A stretch of DNA of 45,860 nt from Bacillota bacterium (GCA_012837385.1 DURH01000039.1:1-45860); one strand, 5' to 3'; positions 8,341 through 16,929 are shown, numbered from the stretch's first letter. The notes: generated from the letters alone by a model not told the origin. A program made the numbers and translations.

Positions 8341-9822
8341 TCACTTTATGCGGGTTTTCTTCCATTTCCCGGAACGGTAACGCAGCAGGATTAAGCCGGA
8401 ACGGAGCAGCTGGTCACAGACGAGGGCAATCCAGGCGCCATCCAAGCCCCAGCCAAAGGCGTTAATGGTTAGTATGGCCAGAGAAGGCCTGACCAGCAGC
8501 ACTGTTAAGAAGGTAACCACCGCGGTAGCCCTGGTATCACCAGCTCCCCGCAGGGCACCGGCGAGAATGAACTGGGAAGACTGAGCGGGCTGGATCAGGG
8601 CCACCAGCTTTAAGATGCGGGCCCCCTGCTCGATAATGGTTTGATCATCGGTGTAGAGGCTCACGATCTGACGCCCGAAAAAGAAGAAGGTGATGCCTAG
8701 AATCACGGAGATTACCAGGCCCAAGCGCCGAGTATGATTGCTGTAGCTTTGGGCAAAATCAGAGCGCTTTTTCCCTAAACTCTGTCCCACCAGGGATGTG
8801 GCGGAGACCGCAAAGGCTTGTCCAGTCATAAAGGACAGGGCCTGGATATTCATGCCCACCTGGTGGGTAGCATAGGCCAGGGTACCCAAAGTGGCTACCG
8901 TGCGCACATAGATAATAGCTCCGGTGCGCATGGCCAGCTGCTCAAACATGGAAGGCACACCGATATTGAAAATGTTGTACAGATGGTGGGGTATGGGTTT
9001 AAAGCCGTCCCTGAGCCTAAGGTGCAGGTAATGCTTACCCCGCATCACAGCACCCATCGCCATGAGAAAGGCCACCACCTGGCCAATGGAGGTGGCCAGG
9101 GACGCCCCTGCCACTTCCAGGCGTGGAAAACCATAATGTCCGTTAATCAAGAGGTAGTTAAAGACCACATTCACCAGGTTGGCCACTAAATTATAGGTCA
9201 TGGCCACCCGGGTATGCCCCACTCCCCGCAGAGTCGCGGTGATAGTGGATGTCAGGGCGAAAATGGGTAGGGTGAGCATCTGGATCTGCAGGTAGATGGT
9301 GCCCCCTGCTAAGGTTTCCGCATCAGAAGCACCCATAAACTGGATCAACTTCTCAGCATAGACGTAGCCCGCCAGGCCGCAGAGCACAGAAGTGATTAGA
9401 GTGAGCAGCAGTGCCTGCCGCAGAATCTCGTTGGCCTTCTCCGGCTTGCCTGCCCCGCGATAGCGGGCTACCATGGCGGTGGCACCCACGTTCATGGCGA
9501 TAAACATGGTCATAGATAAGAAACGAGGCTGTACACTCAGCCCCACTGCGGTAATGGCCCAGGGGCCCAACCCCCCCACCATCATCAGGTCCACCATTGA
9601 TGTGAGCTGTGTTAAGGTTAGTTCCACTAAGGAAGGCCAGGCTATCCGAACAATATCTGAATAGAGCATCTTCGAGGTGATGCCCTGGGGGAGCTCCTGG
9701 CTCACCCGCTCCACGCCTTCCTGGTCTGTTCCAGGCTCTACAAAATCCAGGGCCAAACGGCCCTGTTTAGTCTCGACTTCTTGATCAGCCTGGATACTGT
9801 AATCGGTTTCGCTTTTTGCCAT
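8341..9822 (-). CDS. MATE family efflux transporter
   Basis: A 493-residue protein with about twelve hydrophobic helices and the MATE signature region near the first helix (PSLVELTLTQLTSMVDLMMVG, around residues 64-84), followed by a second similar repeat. These proteins export cationic drugs or metabolites in exchange for Na+ or H+. The first 50 residues are acidic, polar and outside the conserved domain, which is an unusual but not rare cytoplasmic extension. The ATG at 9822 is preceded by AGGATAGG. It is the first gene of a probable operon with the unknown protein, the hydantoinase-family protein and the deacetylase. Confidence 0.92.
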   Translation of the reverse strand: MAKSETDYSIQADQEVETKQGRLALDFVEPGTDQEGVERVSQELPQGITSKMLYSDIVRIAWPSLVELTLTQLTSMVDLMMVGGLGPWAITAVGLSVQPRFLSMTMFIAMNVGATAMVARYRGAGKPEKANEILRQALLLTLITSVLCGLAGYVYAEKLIQFMGASDAETLAGGTIYLQIQMLTLPIFALTSTITATLRGVGHTRVAMTYNLVANLVNVVFNYLLINGHYGFPRLEVAGASLATSIGQVVAFLMAMGAVMRGKHYLHLRLRDGFKPIPHHLYNIFNIGVPSMFEQLAMRTGAIIYVRTVATLGTLAYATHQVGMNIQALSFMTGQAFAVSATSLVGQSLGKKRSDFAQSYSNHTRRLGLVISVILGITFFFFGRQIVSLYTDDQTIIEQGARILKLVALIQPAQSSQFILAGALRGAGDTRATAVVTFLTVLLVRPSLAILTINAFGWGLDGAWIALVCDQLLRSGLILLRYRSGKWKKTRIK

Positions 9823-9915
9823 CCTATCCTATTCCTTTTCCGTAAATCTGAGTTGTCACTATTCTACTTTATCATACTTCCCCACGAGAGGGCCAGTTCC
9901 TGCCCAGAACAAAAA

Positions 9916-9945
9916 ACCAGCAGTAACCCGAAGGTTAGTGCTGGT
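9916..9945 (-). terminator. Terminator with UUCG loop after the lipoprotein gene
   Basis: On the minus strand ACCAGCA and CTAACC arms pair across a TTCG loop, with one mismatch, followed directly by a run of T residues (complement of 9911-9916). It starts ten bases beyond the stop at 9955. Confidence 0.85.
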
Positions 9946-9954
9946 CTTCAGCAG

Positions 9955-10332
9955 CTAGCGGCCCTGTGCGTTGAAGTACACACCGCTGCGGGGCCCAACC
10001 CAACTGTGCTGAACCTTCAGTTCAACGCGCCCGTAGGGCACCCCGTAGATATAAAAATAACCGTCCCTATCTGTGCGCACCGACTTACCCAAACCCACCA
10101 CCGAAACAATGGCATTGGTGAGCGGCCGATAGCGCCCGCTGTAATCAGGTGTCGTATTTAAGCGGATATGCTCGGTATAAGGATCGTAAGAAAGGTAACC
10201 CCATACTTCCCCCTGATAGCGGGGAGCCGGTTCCACCACAATGGGAATATCTAGATTGACCAAAAGACGCCCATCACAGCCAGCCAGTAAGGCAGCTGTT
10301 AATACTAAAGCTACAAGCAGCCCCTTCCTCAT
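9955..10332 (-). CDS. Small lipoprotein with carboxypeptidase-regulatory-like fold
   Basis: The start is placed at ATG 10332, because it follows AAAGGGGGAGG and begins a textbook lipoprotein signal: MRKG, a hydrophobic stretch, then the lipobox LLAGC. The longer frame upstream (to 10398) lacks these. The mature part of about 105 residues holds a region (PLTNAIVSVVGLGKSVRTD...GYFYIYGVPYG) that matches the pattern of carboxypeptidase-regulatory or transthyretin-like beta domains. A similar domain occurs at the N-terminus of the subtilase at 14.4 kb. It is probably tethered to the outer face of the membrane. It follows the LacI-type regulator gene by 69 bases and may be cotranscribed. Specific function unknown. 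Confidence 0.8.
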   Translation of the reverse strand: MRKGLLVALVLTAALLAGCDGRLLVNLDIPIVVEPAPRYQGEVWGYLSYDPYTEHIRLNTTPDYSGRYRPLTNAIVSVVGLGKSVRTDRDGYFYIYGVPYGRVELKVQHSWVGPRSGVYFNAQGR

Positions 10333-10400
10333 CTTCCTCCCCCTTTCCAGACATACCATTCGTACCAGCTTTCCCCAATGCGTCCGGAGCAGGTTCACTT

Positions 10401-11465
10401 TTAAGCTGCTCCGTGGGGGGCAGCAGGCCCAATAGTATTACTCTCATTGACAATGCTCACTGGTAACGTAACATGCACTGTTCCGTGCTCCTCAGCAATC
10501 AAACCCAATAGCACCCTGGCTACCTCCCGGCCCAAGCTGTACACAGGCTGCTGAACCGTAGTCAAGGGCGGTGAGAGATACTTGCCTACCTCAATTCCGT
10601 CAAAGCCCATCACCGAAATCTGCTCGGGAATGCGTACCCTGGCTTCATTTAGGGCCTGAATGGCGCCAATGGCCATAAGGTCATTGCAGGCTAGAATTGC
10701 GGTCACTTCGCCGCTCCGGATTTGATTCAAACGGCTGGCCACCGCTGCATAGCCTCCCTGGCGGGTAAAATCGCCAGGCCACACCAAATCCCTGTTCAGC
10801 TCTAAGCCCAGGGCAGCCAAACCATCCTGGTAGCCTAAGAACCTCTTCTTAGCAGAAACAAGGCCCTCTTCCCCTGTGATCACAGCGATACGCCCATGTC
10901 CAAGCGCCCCTAGGGCGCACACGCCCTGGCAAATTCCTCCTCTATTATCCCCATCTACCCAGGAAACATCCTCATTGACTGTACTGCCCAAAAACACAAA
11001 GGGCACATTGGATTCCTGCAGTAGATGGATGCGCTCATCTTCCAAGCGGGGTTCGGTGAGGATCACTCCGTCTACCCTACGGTGGGCAATAAGCTGCTCG
11101 ATGGTCTCAGTCACTCTCTGCTGCTTTACCTGGGGGATGAGCAGGCTGAAGCCCTGCTCAAACAGGGTTTCGCTCACTCCATGGAGGTACTCCAAGAAAA
11201 AGGGGTCAGCGATAGTACGGGGTGCCGAAGGAAACAGCAGTCCAATGGTCTTGGTGCGCCGTTTTGCTAGATTGCTGGCCACTTGGTGAGGCCGATAGTT
11301 GTAACGTTCAGCCATGTCCCAAATCAGGGCCTTAGTCTCCGGCTTTACGCGGGGATCATCGGCTAAAGCCCGAGAAACGGTGGCTTTGGAATACCCGCAT
11401 TTCCTGGCTAGTTCCGCCATGGTTATGGAACCTTTTAACCTGGTGCGGGGCTCTTTGTTCCCCAT
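10401..11465 (-). CDS. LacI/GalR-family transcriptional regulator
   Basis: A 354-residue repressor: an N-terminal helix-turn-helix (about residues 16-35, core YSKATVSRALAD), a hinge region reaching SNLAKRRT, then a periplasmic-binding-protein-like sugar domain from about residue 75. I start it at ATG 11465, ten bases after GGAGG, rather than at 11609. The extra 48 residues of the longer frame are low in family resemblance and would run into the start region of the divergent gene. The inducer is presumably a sugar or related metabolite. No sugar gene lies next to it; candidate targets in the window are the GH13/GPH pair or the GH65 gene, but no shared operator was seen. Confidence 0.9.
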   Translation of the reverse strand: MGNKEPRTRLKGSITMAELARKCGYSKATVSRALADDPRVKPETKALIWDMAERYNYRPHQVASNLAKRRTKTIGLLFPSAPRTIADPFFLEYLHGVSETLFEQGFSLLIPQVKQQRVTETIEQLIAHRRVDGVILTEPRLEDERIHLLQESNVPFVFLGSTVNEDVSWVDGDNRGGICQGVCALGALGHGRIAVITGEEGLVSAKKRFLGYQDGLAALGLELNRDLVWPGDFTRQGGYAAVASRLNQIRSGEVTAILACNDLMAIGAIQALNEARVRIPEQISVMGFDGIEVGKYLSPPLTTVQQPVYSLGREVARVLLGLIAEEHGTVHVTLPVSIVNESNTIGPAAPHGAA

Positions 11466-11602
11466 CTGTTTTGAACCTCCTAGATCGTCCACTAAACTAA
11501 TATTCTCTAAACCTGGCTGCGGTTCCTGTTCTTGAAAGGAAGTGTCCTTGGGAAGGAAATCTGCCCCAGTTGTGGAAACTAAGGGCAAAGGAGGTTGATA
11601 GT

Positions 11603-12181
11603 ATGGCATTTACACTGCCCATTGGGAGCAAAGCTCCTGATTTCAAACTGCTAGCCACAGATGGAAAGCAGTACAGCCTGCAGGACTTCACCAGCGATTA
11701 CCTGGTCATTTTCTTCACCTGTAACCACTGTCCCTATGTGCAGAACTCCGATGAAGTCACCCGCCGCACAGTAGAGAAATTCCAGGACCAGGGCGTGAGC
11801 TTCGTGGGCATCAACTCCAACAGCGCCAATACCTACCAGGAAGACTCCTATGAGAACATGGTGAAGCGCATGGAAGAACACCGCTTCCCCTGGGTTTACC
11901 TGCATGATGCCACCCAAGAAGTGGCTAAAGCCTATGGAGCCCTGCGCACACCCCACTTTTATGTATTCGACCAGGAGCGCAAGCTGGTGTATACAGGTCG
12001 GGCGGTGGACAGCCCTAGGGTGCCTGATAAGATCACAACCTATGATCTGGAAAACGCCTTAACAGAGCTTATCGCCGGCAAGCCCATCACCACACCAGTC
12101 ACCAACCCCATCGGCTGTAATGTGAAGTGGGACGGCAAAGATGCCCACTGGATGCCCCCTGAGGCTTGTGATCTTGTCTAA
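11603..12181 (+). CDS. Thioredoxin-fold redoxin (AhpC/TSA-like)
   Basis: A 192-residue protein starting at ATG 11603, eight bases after a perfect AAAGGAGG. It has the thioredoxin/peroxiredoxin fold pattern: [16 protein letters not shown] near the N-terminus and a CNHC active site (C40 and C43) followed by PYV. Later it has the cis-proline-type region RTPHFYVFD. This subgroup of cytoplasmic redoxins is common in bacteria and probably acts as a thiol-disulfide reductase or peroxidase. It lies divergently from the LacI-family gene and is a single-gene unit ended by a strong terminator. Confidence 0.88.
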   Translation: MAFTLPIGSKAPDFKLLATDGKQYSLQDFTSDYLVIFFTCNHCPYVQNSDEVTRRTVEKFQDQGVSFVGINSNSANTYQEDSYENMVKRMEEHRFPWVYLHDATQEVAKAYGALRTPHFYVFDQERKLVYTGRAVDSPRVPDKITTYDLENALTELIAGKPITTPVTNPIGCNVKWDGKDAHWMPPEACDLV

Positions 12182-12191
12182 CCTGTGTTTC

Positions 12192-12220
12192 AAAGGCGCC
12201 GCTAGAGCGGCGTCTTTTTT
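12192..12220 (+). terminator. Terminator after the redoxin gene
   Basis: An 11-base stem with one G-U pair (AAAGGCGCCGC with GCGGCGTCTTT) around a TAGA loop, running into six T residues on the plus strand. The convergent DUF362 gene ends five bases further on and may share the hairpin. Confidence 0.85.
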
Positions 12221-12224
12221 CTGC

Positions 12225-13307
12225 TCAGTTATCGAGCAGAAAGTCGAGAATGGCCTTTGCCGTAGGAGGACAGCCCCCCACATGGGAATCCAAACCCCTG
12301 GTGCAGCTGCCAATACCCACACCCTGGCCGGTCTGGCCCTTCCAGCCCTGTCCGATTAAGAGGGGCTGAGGCACTAGGTGCAGCAGGCCCCGCTCCCGCA
12401 GGCGGGCTAAGGCATGGATCAAGCTGCCATAACAGGCAGAGCAAGCCTGATCCTCCTGGACCAAGCGGGCAAGGCTTTCCACAGATCTGGTGGAAGCAAT
12501 GCGCCCTGTGGTGTGCTGGGCGTTCAGTACCACAACTTCTGTTTGTTCAGAATAGAGGCGGCCCACCCCTAAGTCTGCTGCCAGGCCCAAGTAGTCTATT
12601 TCCTCAGGCTCATAGCCCAAAAGGTGTGCTACATATGAATCAATCAGCACTGGATCAGTGCCCACCAGGATGCGGTCCATCTGCACTGGGTTCCCGCCCT
12701 CTTCAAAGTCCAAATCACCCATCAGCCCATCCACAATCACCAAGTCCGTCTGCACCGCCTTGTTCAGGTAGGCAATGGGCTTATGCAGGCCCAGGGTATG
12801 AAAGCGGCGCTTTTCCTGATTGGGTATGCAGCCTTTCAGGTTCTTTAAGGCGCAGGTGATCCTAGTTTGGCAGTGCCCTTTTAACACCGGGAGGTTGATC
12901 AGATAATCCACAGAATTCAGCTCATTGCAGACGTTGATCTCCAGTTCCCGGACCTTGCGGGGGTGATAGCCATCCTTCTGCAGATCCACCAGCTCCACCT
13001 GGTATTTCTCCGCGAGCTCAGTATAACCGCACACCTTAAACGCCCGCGCGGTACTGTCACCGATCCAAGAGCCTTCTAGGATCACGATGTTCCTGTGCCC
13101 ATGGTCTTGAAGATACGAAATAACCCCTTCCACCAGCTCAGGTGAGGTGGTAGCCCCTTCGTGGGAAGGCCTGGCCACCACCAAATTGGGCTTAAGGCCG
13201 ATGCGGGCCCCGGGAGGAATCCGTCCCGCGAGGTTGATATAGTTTAACAGTTCCTGCACCATCTCCACAGGCCGCTGGCCGTAGCTTATGTAAATGCTCT
13301 CAGTCAT
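12225..13307 (-). CDS. DUF362 domain-containing protein
   Basis: A 360-residue DUF362 protein. Family landmarks are IGLKPNLV early, the LPVLKGHCQTRITCALKNLKG stretch near the middle, and LVGTDPVLIDSYVA with nearby acidic residues. The family is common in anaerobes and often fused to ferredoxins; biochemical function is not established. This one lacks a classical ferredoxin domain, but the last third has several cysteines (CSAC, GSC and GGC contexts) that could bind a metal or cluster. It is transcribed alone, divergent from the lipase-like gene and convergent with the redoxin gene. Confidence 0.85.
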   Translation of the reverse strand: MTESIYISYGQRPVEMVQELLNYINLAGRIPPGARIGLKPNLVVARPSHEGATTSPELVEGVISYLQDHGHRNIVILEGSWIGDSTARAFKVCGYTELAEKYQVELVDLQKDGYHPRKVRELEINVCNELNSVDYLINLPVLKGHCQTRITCALKNLKGCIPNQEKRRFHTLGLHKPIAYLNKAVQTDLVIVDGLMGDLDFEEGGNPVQMDRILVGTDPVLIDSYVAHLLGYEPEEIDYLGLAADLGVGRLYSEQTEVVVLNAQHTTGRIASTRSVESLARLVQEDQACSACYGSLIHALARLRERGLLHLVPQPLLIGQGWKGQTGQGVGIGSCTRGLDSHVGGCPPTAKAILDFLLDN

Positions 13308-13434
13308 GCTTTCCTGCTCCTTCCTGCCCCATATACTTCCACTAACCAGCGGGAAAACCCTCCAGCGCTTAGAGAAGGACTCTGGGCCGCGGCATGGAAC
13401 ATTGATCTAAAACAATGGGTTGGGAGATGAGGTT

Positions 13435-14355
13435 GTGAAAGCCTTTGTCAAAGTGGACGACGGTACGGAGTTGTTTGTCCGCGAATGGAAAGACGTACAG
13501 AGCCCCCGGGGCATCTTGCAAATCGCCCATGGCATGGCGGAGCACAGCGGACGCTACCAGCGCTTTGCCAACTTCCTAAACAAACAGGGTTTTATCGTCC
13601 TGGCTAACGATCACCGGGGTCACGGACGCACAGGGGAAAAAGCGGGGCAGATGGGCTATTTCGCCCCCGAGCACGGCTTTGACCGAGTGGTGGATGATCT
13701 CCATTTTCTCTCCAACAGGATCAAAGAGGAATACCCCGAGCTGCCCCTCTTTCTCATGGGGCACAGTATGGGATCCTTTTTAGCCAGGCGCTATCTTCAA
13801 AAGTACGGAGACATGCTCGCTGGAGCCATTCTGATGGGCTCGGCTGGTGATCCAGGTCTAGCCGCCAAGGCTGGGAAGTTTATCGCCCGCCTGCAGATGC
13901 GAAAGAACCCCAAGGCGCCCAGTGCTGTTTTGGATAAACTGTCCTTCGGTGCCTACAACAAAGGGATCAAAAACCCCCGCACCAAGTTTGATTGGCTGAG
14001 CAGGGATGGCCAGGAAGTGCAGAAATACCTAGACGACCCTCACTGCGGAATGGTCTGTTCCTCAGGCTTCTTCTTCGATCTCCTCACCGGACTGCAGATG
14101 ATCCATGATCCCAAGCTGATCGAAGGGATCCCCAAGAACCTGCCCATTTTGGTGATCAGCGGCGAGGCAGATCCTGTGGGCAAGTACGGCCAGGGTATCA
14201 GGCAGTTTGTGGGCCAGATGAAGAATCACAATATCAATAACATCGACCTGAAACTGTACCCTGAAGCCCGGCATGAACTGCTCAATGAAATCAACAGGGA
14301 TGAAGTGATGCAGGACATCGCTGAGTGGCTGCACAAACGACTCCCAGAAGCATAA
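13435..14355 (+). CDS. Alpha/beta hydrolase, monoacylglycerol-lipase-like (S33 family)
   Basis: A 306-residue hydrolase. It has the oxyanion-hole motif HGMAEHSGRY, the nucleophile elbow GHSMGS (Ser111), an acid residue in SGEADPVG, and the catalytic histidine in EARHELLNE. The HG-x-x-EHSGRY signature is characteristic of monoacylglycerol lipases and lysophospholipases. I prefer the GTG at 13435, because GGGAGATGAGG lies just upstream; the in-frame TTG at 13420 has no good ribosome binding site. No signal peptide, so cytosolic. The following subtilase gene starts 17 bases after the stop and is probably cotranscribed. Confidence 0.88.
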   Translation: MKAFVKVDDGTELFVREWKDVQSPRGILQIAHGMAEHSGRYQRFANFLNKQGFIVLANDHRGHGRTGEKAGQMGYFAPEHGFDRVVDDLHFLSNRIKEEYPELPLFLMGHSMGSFLARRYLQKYGDMLAGAILMGSAGDPGLAAKAGKFIARLQMRKNPKAPSAVLDKLSFGAYNKGIKNPRTKFDWLSRDGQEVQKYLDDPHCGMVCSSGFFFDLLTGLQMIHDPKLIEGIPKNLPILVISGEADPVGKYGQGIRQFVGQMKNHNINNIDLKLYPEARHELLNEINRDEVMQDIAEWLHKRLPEA

Positions 14356-14372
14356 CGGAAGAGGTGCTCAAT

Positions 14373-16535
14373 TTGGCTCTTAGACGCTCCAGTAAGCGGT
14401 GGCTCCCCTTACTCTTGGTCGCTCTACTCTTAACTGCCTGTGTAGGTGGTGGGACTTCGCGGTTCAGCGTATCAGGAAGGGTAACTGACGAACATGGACA
14501 AGGCATTCCCGATGTGGAGATTGTGGCCGATGGGCTAGCAAAGCCGACCACTATAACAGACAGCGAGGGGTATTACACCCTTACAGGGCTGCAAGGGTTG
14601 ACAACGATCCGCGCAGCCAAAATCGGATGGGAGTTCTCCGTACCAGATCCAGTCAACAAGGAGACAGTGATCGACTTCACTGGCAGCGTGAAATCTCACC
14701 TACTGAGCGTAACCACCGTGGGCAGGGGCACAGTGCTGGAAGAGGTTGTGGCCACGGCCCGGAGCACTGATTACCCGCACGGTACAACTGTCCGGCTCAC
14801 CGCCAAGCCAGAGGACGGTTGGTTCTTTACCCATTGGGAAGGCGATCTCACCGGCAATCAGAACCCTGTTGAGGTAGACATTACCTCTGAGATACGCATT
14901 ACCGCAGTGTTTCAACAACCTGCGTCTCTCAATGGGACGATCAGTGTAAGACATAACTTTCCCCGTTCGGTGGTGGACAGAAGCGGCAGTCAGTACGAAA
15001 CGCCTTCTAGAGCACGGATACGTCCAGTTGACGAGATCAGGGCCAGCAGCATAGAACCTGACCCCACTGAACTGATTATCGCCTTTGATGATAGTGTGAG
15101 CCCCGCTGAGCAGATAGATGTCTTAGCTGAACTGGGCTATCAAGTACTGGATAAACTCGAGATTCTCAATGCTTATCTGGTGCAAAAACCGGCAGGTTTT
15201 GAGCTGGGTATGCTCAGGGCCCAATCCCTTCCCGGGGTCAAATATGTAGAGCCTAATCGGCAGGTGGGCGCGCTTTCTCTTACTTACCCTAATGATGCCC
15301 TCTATGGTGATCAGTGGCACCTACCGCTGATCCGCCTGCCCCAGGCTTGGTCAGTCACCACAGGGGGTTCCGTCCGCATCGCGGTGCTGGACTCTGGCAT
15401 TAAAACTAATCACCCCGATCTAGCCAGCAGGATCGACTGGAGCTACGGCTACAACTTCATAGGCTCCAATGCCAACTTTGAGGATGACAACGGACACGGA
15501 ACACATGTGGCTGGGACGATCGGAGCTGTAACCGATAACCGCTTGGGTATTGCTGGCGTAATGTGGGATGTGGAAATTCTCCCCGTTAAGGTGTTAGATC
15601 GGACCGGCTATGGAGGAGAATGGAACATCGCTCAAGGCTTACTCTATGCCGCAGGCGTGCTCAATGAAGCAGGAAAACCCCGCAATCCTTACCCAGCGGA
15701 TGTGATCAACCTCTCACTGGGAGCTGACCAGGAACTGCCAATTCTGCACGATGCCATTGAGACTGTGCTCAGGCTCAGCCCTTCGATAATTGTGGCTGCG
15801 GCGGGGAATGACCCGGGCCGCCGCGGAAACCCAGTAAGTTATCCCGCGGCCTATCCAGGGGTGATCGCGGTGGGCGCGGTGGATTACAACTACCCCAATC
15901 AGCCTCAAAGAGCCCCCTATTCCAACTACGGACCCGAATTGGATGTGGTGGCACCTGGTGGAGACATAACGCGAGATTCCGACGGCAACGGCAAAGAGGA
16001 TGGCGTACTCAGCACCTCCATAAGGAGCTGGGATTATGATTACATGCAGGGTACCTCCATGGCGACCCCCCATGTGTCTGGTTTAATCGGGTTGATGCTC
16101 TCCGCAGGTATACCACGGCAGGAGATCAGAGACGTACTCCATCGCACGAGCATGCCCCTGGGTTCAGGGGAGTTTGACAGCGAGTACGGCTACGGCTTAG
16201 TCAACGCCTACTGGGCGGTAAATGCTGTGGACAAGATGCGACTGATTGTGGGAACCAGGGATGGCAGCCAGGTGACAGTTGTGGCAGAGACGGCCCTTTC
16301 CCCGAAAGGTGGTTCCTTTGCACTGGAAGGCATTCCCCCAGGCGAGTACCAAGTGTTTGCCTGGGTTGATGTCCAGCCTGGAACAGACATCATCGAGCCA
16401 GGTGATTACTTCAACGAATCGGAGCTGATCCGGTTCGAAGGCGGCAGGAACTACTCGGTGCAGGGAATCATCACCGAGGTGTCAGCACCAGGCTCCCCAC
16501 ATCAGCCCCCCTTGGAAGTCTTCCTGCAATATTAA
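14373..16535 (+). CDS. Lipid-anchored subtilisin-like serine protease (S8)
   Basis: I place the start at TTG 14373, eight bases after GGAAGAGG, giving 720 residues; GTG 14325 and GTG 14364 are alternatives. The signal peptide ends in the lipobox LLTAC (Cys23). Then follow a carboxypeptidase-regulatory-like beta domain (about 32-105), an InlB-B-repeat-like domain (about 112-180), and an I9/fervidolysin-type propeptide (about 232-297). The catalytic domain has D340, H375, the oxyanion Asn479 and S562, in the usual LDSG, GHGTHVAG and GTSMATPHVSG contexts. A further beta domain ends the protein. It is an extracellular, membrane-tethered protease, possibly self-activated by propeptide cleavage. 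All catalytic residues are present. Confidence 0.92.
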   Translation: MALRRSSKRWLPLLLVALLLTACVGGGTSRFSVSGRVTDEHGQGIPDVEIVADGLAKPTTITDSEGYYTLTGLQGLTTIRAAKIGWEFSVPDPVNKETVIDFTGSVKSHLLSVTTVGRGTVLEEVVATARSTDYPHGTTVRLTAKPEDGWFFTHWEGDLTGNQNPVEVDITSEIRITAVFQQPASLNGTISVRHNFPRSVVDRSGSQYETPSRARIRPVDEIRASSIEPDPTELIIAFDDSVSPAEQIDVLAELGYQVLDKLEILNAYLVQKPAGFELGMLRAQSLPGVKYVEPNRQVGALSLTYPNDALYGDQWHLPLIRLPQAWSVTTGGSVRIAVLDSGIKTNHPDLASRIDWSYGYNFIGSNANFEDDNGHGTHVAGTIGAVTDNRLGIAGVMWDVEILPVKVLDRTGYGGEWNIAQGLLYAAGVLNEAGKPRNPYPADVINLSLGADQELPILHDAIETVLRLSPSIIVAAAGNDPGRRGNPVSYPAAYPGVIAVGAVDYNYPNQPQRAPYSNYGPELDVVAPGGDITRDSDGNGKEDGVLSTSIRSWDYDYMQGTSMATPHVSGLIGLMLSAGIPRQEIRDVLHRTSMPLGSGEFDSEYGYGLVNAYWAVNAVDKMRLIVGTRDGSQVTVVAETALSPKGGSFALEGIPPGEYQVFAWVDVQPGTDIIEPGDYFNESELIRFEGGRNYSVQGIITEVSAPGSPHQPPLEVFLQY

Positions 16536-16559
16536 GAAAACGCCCTTCTGGGCGTTTTC
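16536..16559. terminator. Bidirectional terminator between subtilase and selenoprotein gene
   Basis: A perfect ten-base stem (GAAAACGCCC with GGGCGTTTTC) with a TTCT loop starts just after the subtilase stop. The T tract is part of the stem on either strand, so it can serve both convergent genes. Confidence 0.85.
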
Positions 16560-16563
16560 GTGT

Positions 16564-16929
16564 TTATGGGGTTCGTTTCAGCAGGTTCTCCCACTCCGGT
16601 TCCTTAAAGCCAACCAGCACCACGTTTTCTCCCACCAGGAGCGGTCTTTTGATCAGCATGCCATCGCTGGCCAAGATATCAATCTTCTCCTGATCAGTCA
16701 ACTTAGGCAGGCGATCCTTTAAGCCCAGCTCCCTGTACTTCTGTCCACTGGTATTGAAAAATGCCTTAAGAGGATAGCCACTTCTACCCGTCCATTCCTG
16801 GAGCTCGATGGTTGTGGGCTTGTCCTCTTTTATGTCCCGATACTGGTAAGTGATGCCCCGCTCATCGAGCCAAGCCTTGGCCCGGCGACACGTGCCTCAC
16901 CTGGGATAACAGAGCAATACATATTTCAT
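16564..16929 (-). CDS. ArsC/Spx-family thiol oxidoreductase with in-frame TGA (probable selenoprotein)
   Basis: Reading from ATG 16929 (AGGAG seven bases upstream) to TAA 16564 gives 121 codons with one in-frame TGA at codon 11 (16899-16897). The peptide is MKYVLLCYPR-U-GTCRRAKAWL and so on. Clostridial members of the arsenate-reductase-like (ArsC/Spx/YusI-type) family read YPKC-x-TC-x-KAKKWL here, so the TGA falls exactly on the catalytic cysteine, three residues before a second Cys. The remaining 110 codons stay open and keep family features to the end, including GYPLKAFFNTSG, ASDGMLIKRPLL and VLVGFKEPEW. The total length matches the family. A SECIS-like hairpin follows the TGA. TGA is an ordinary stop elsewhere in this window, so code reassignment does not explain it. 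The best reading is selenocysteine; a nonsense mutation or sequencing error is the alternative. Function is probably thiol-based redox chemistry; arsenate reduction is only one possibility. Confidence 0.82.
16866..16884 (-). promoter_or_regulatory. Candidate bacterial SECIS element
   Basis: On the minus-strand transcript, twelve bases after the TGA, an eight-base stem (CGGGCCAA with UUGGCUCG, one G-U pair) is capped by a GGC triloop. The loop begins 20 bases after the UGA. From memory, bacterial SECIS models expect an apical loop with G in its first two positions about 16-37 bases from the UGA; this fits. The hairpin lies inside the coding sequence, as bacterial elements do. Confidence 0.6.

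Noticed and set aside
11466-11609. N-terminal extension of the LacI-family gene
   Set aside because: The 48 extra residues do not match the family, and ATG 11465 has its own GGAGG site.
16897-16899. Genome-wide reassignment of TGA to an amino acid
   Set aside because: Several genes here end naturally in TGA (for example the sigma gene at 24231-24233 and the DUF362 gene at 12225-12227), so TGA is a normal stop codon.
16564-16929. The ArsC-like gene as a pseudogene
   Set aside because: There is only one stop, it lies exactly at the conserved catalytic cysteine, no frameshifts are present, and a SECIS-like hairpin follows. A random nonsense mutation would not favour that codon. Sequencing error cannot be fully excluded.
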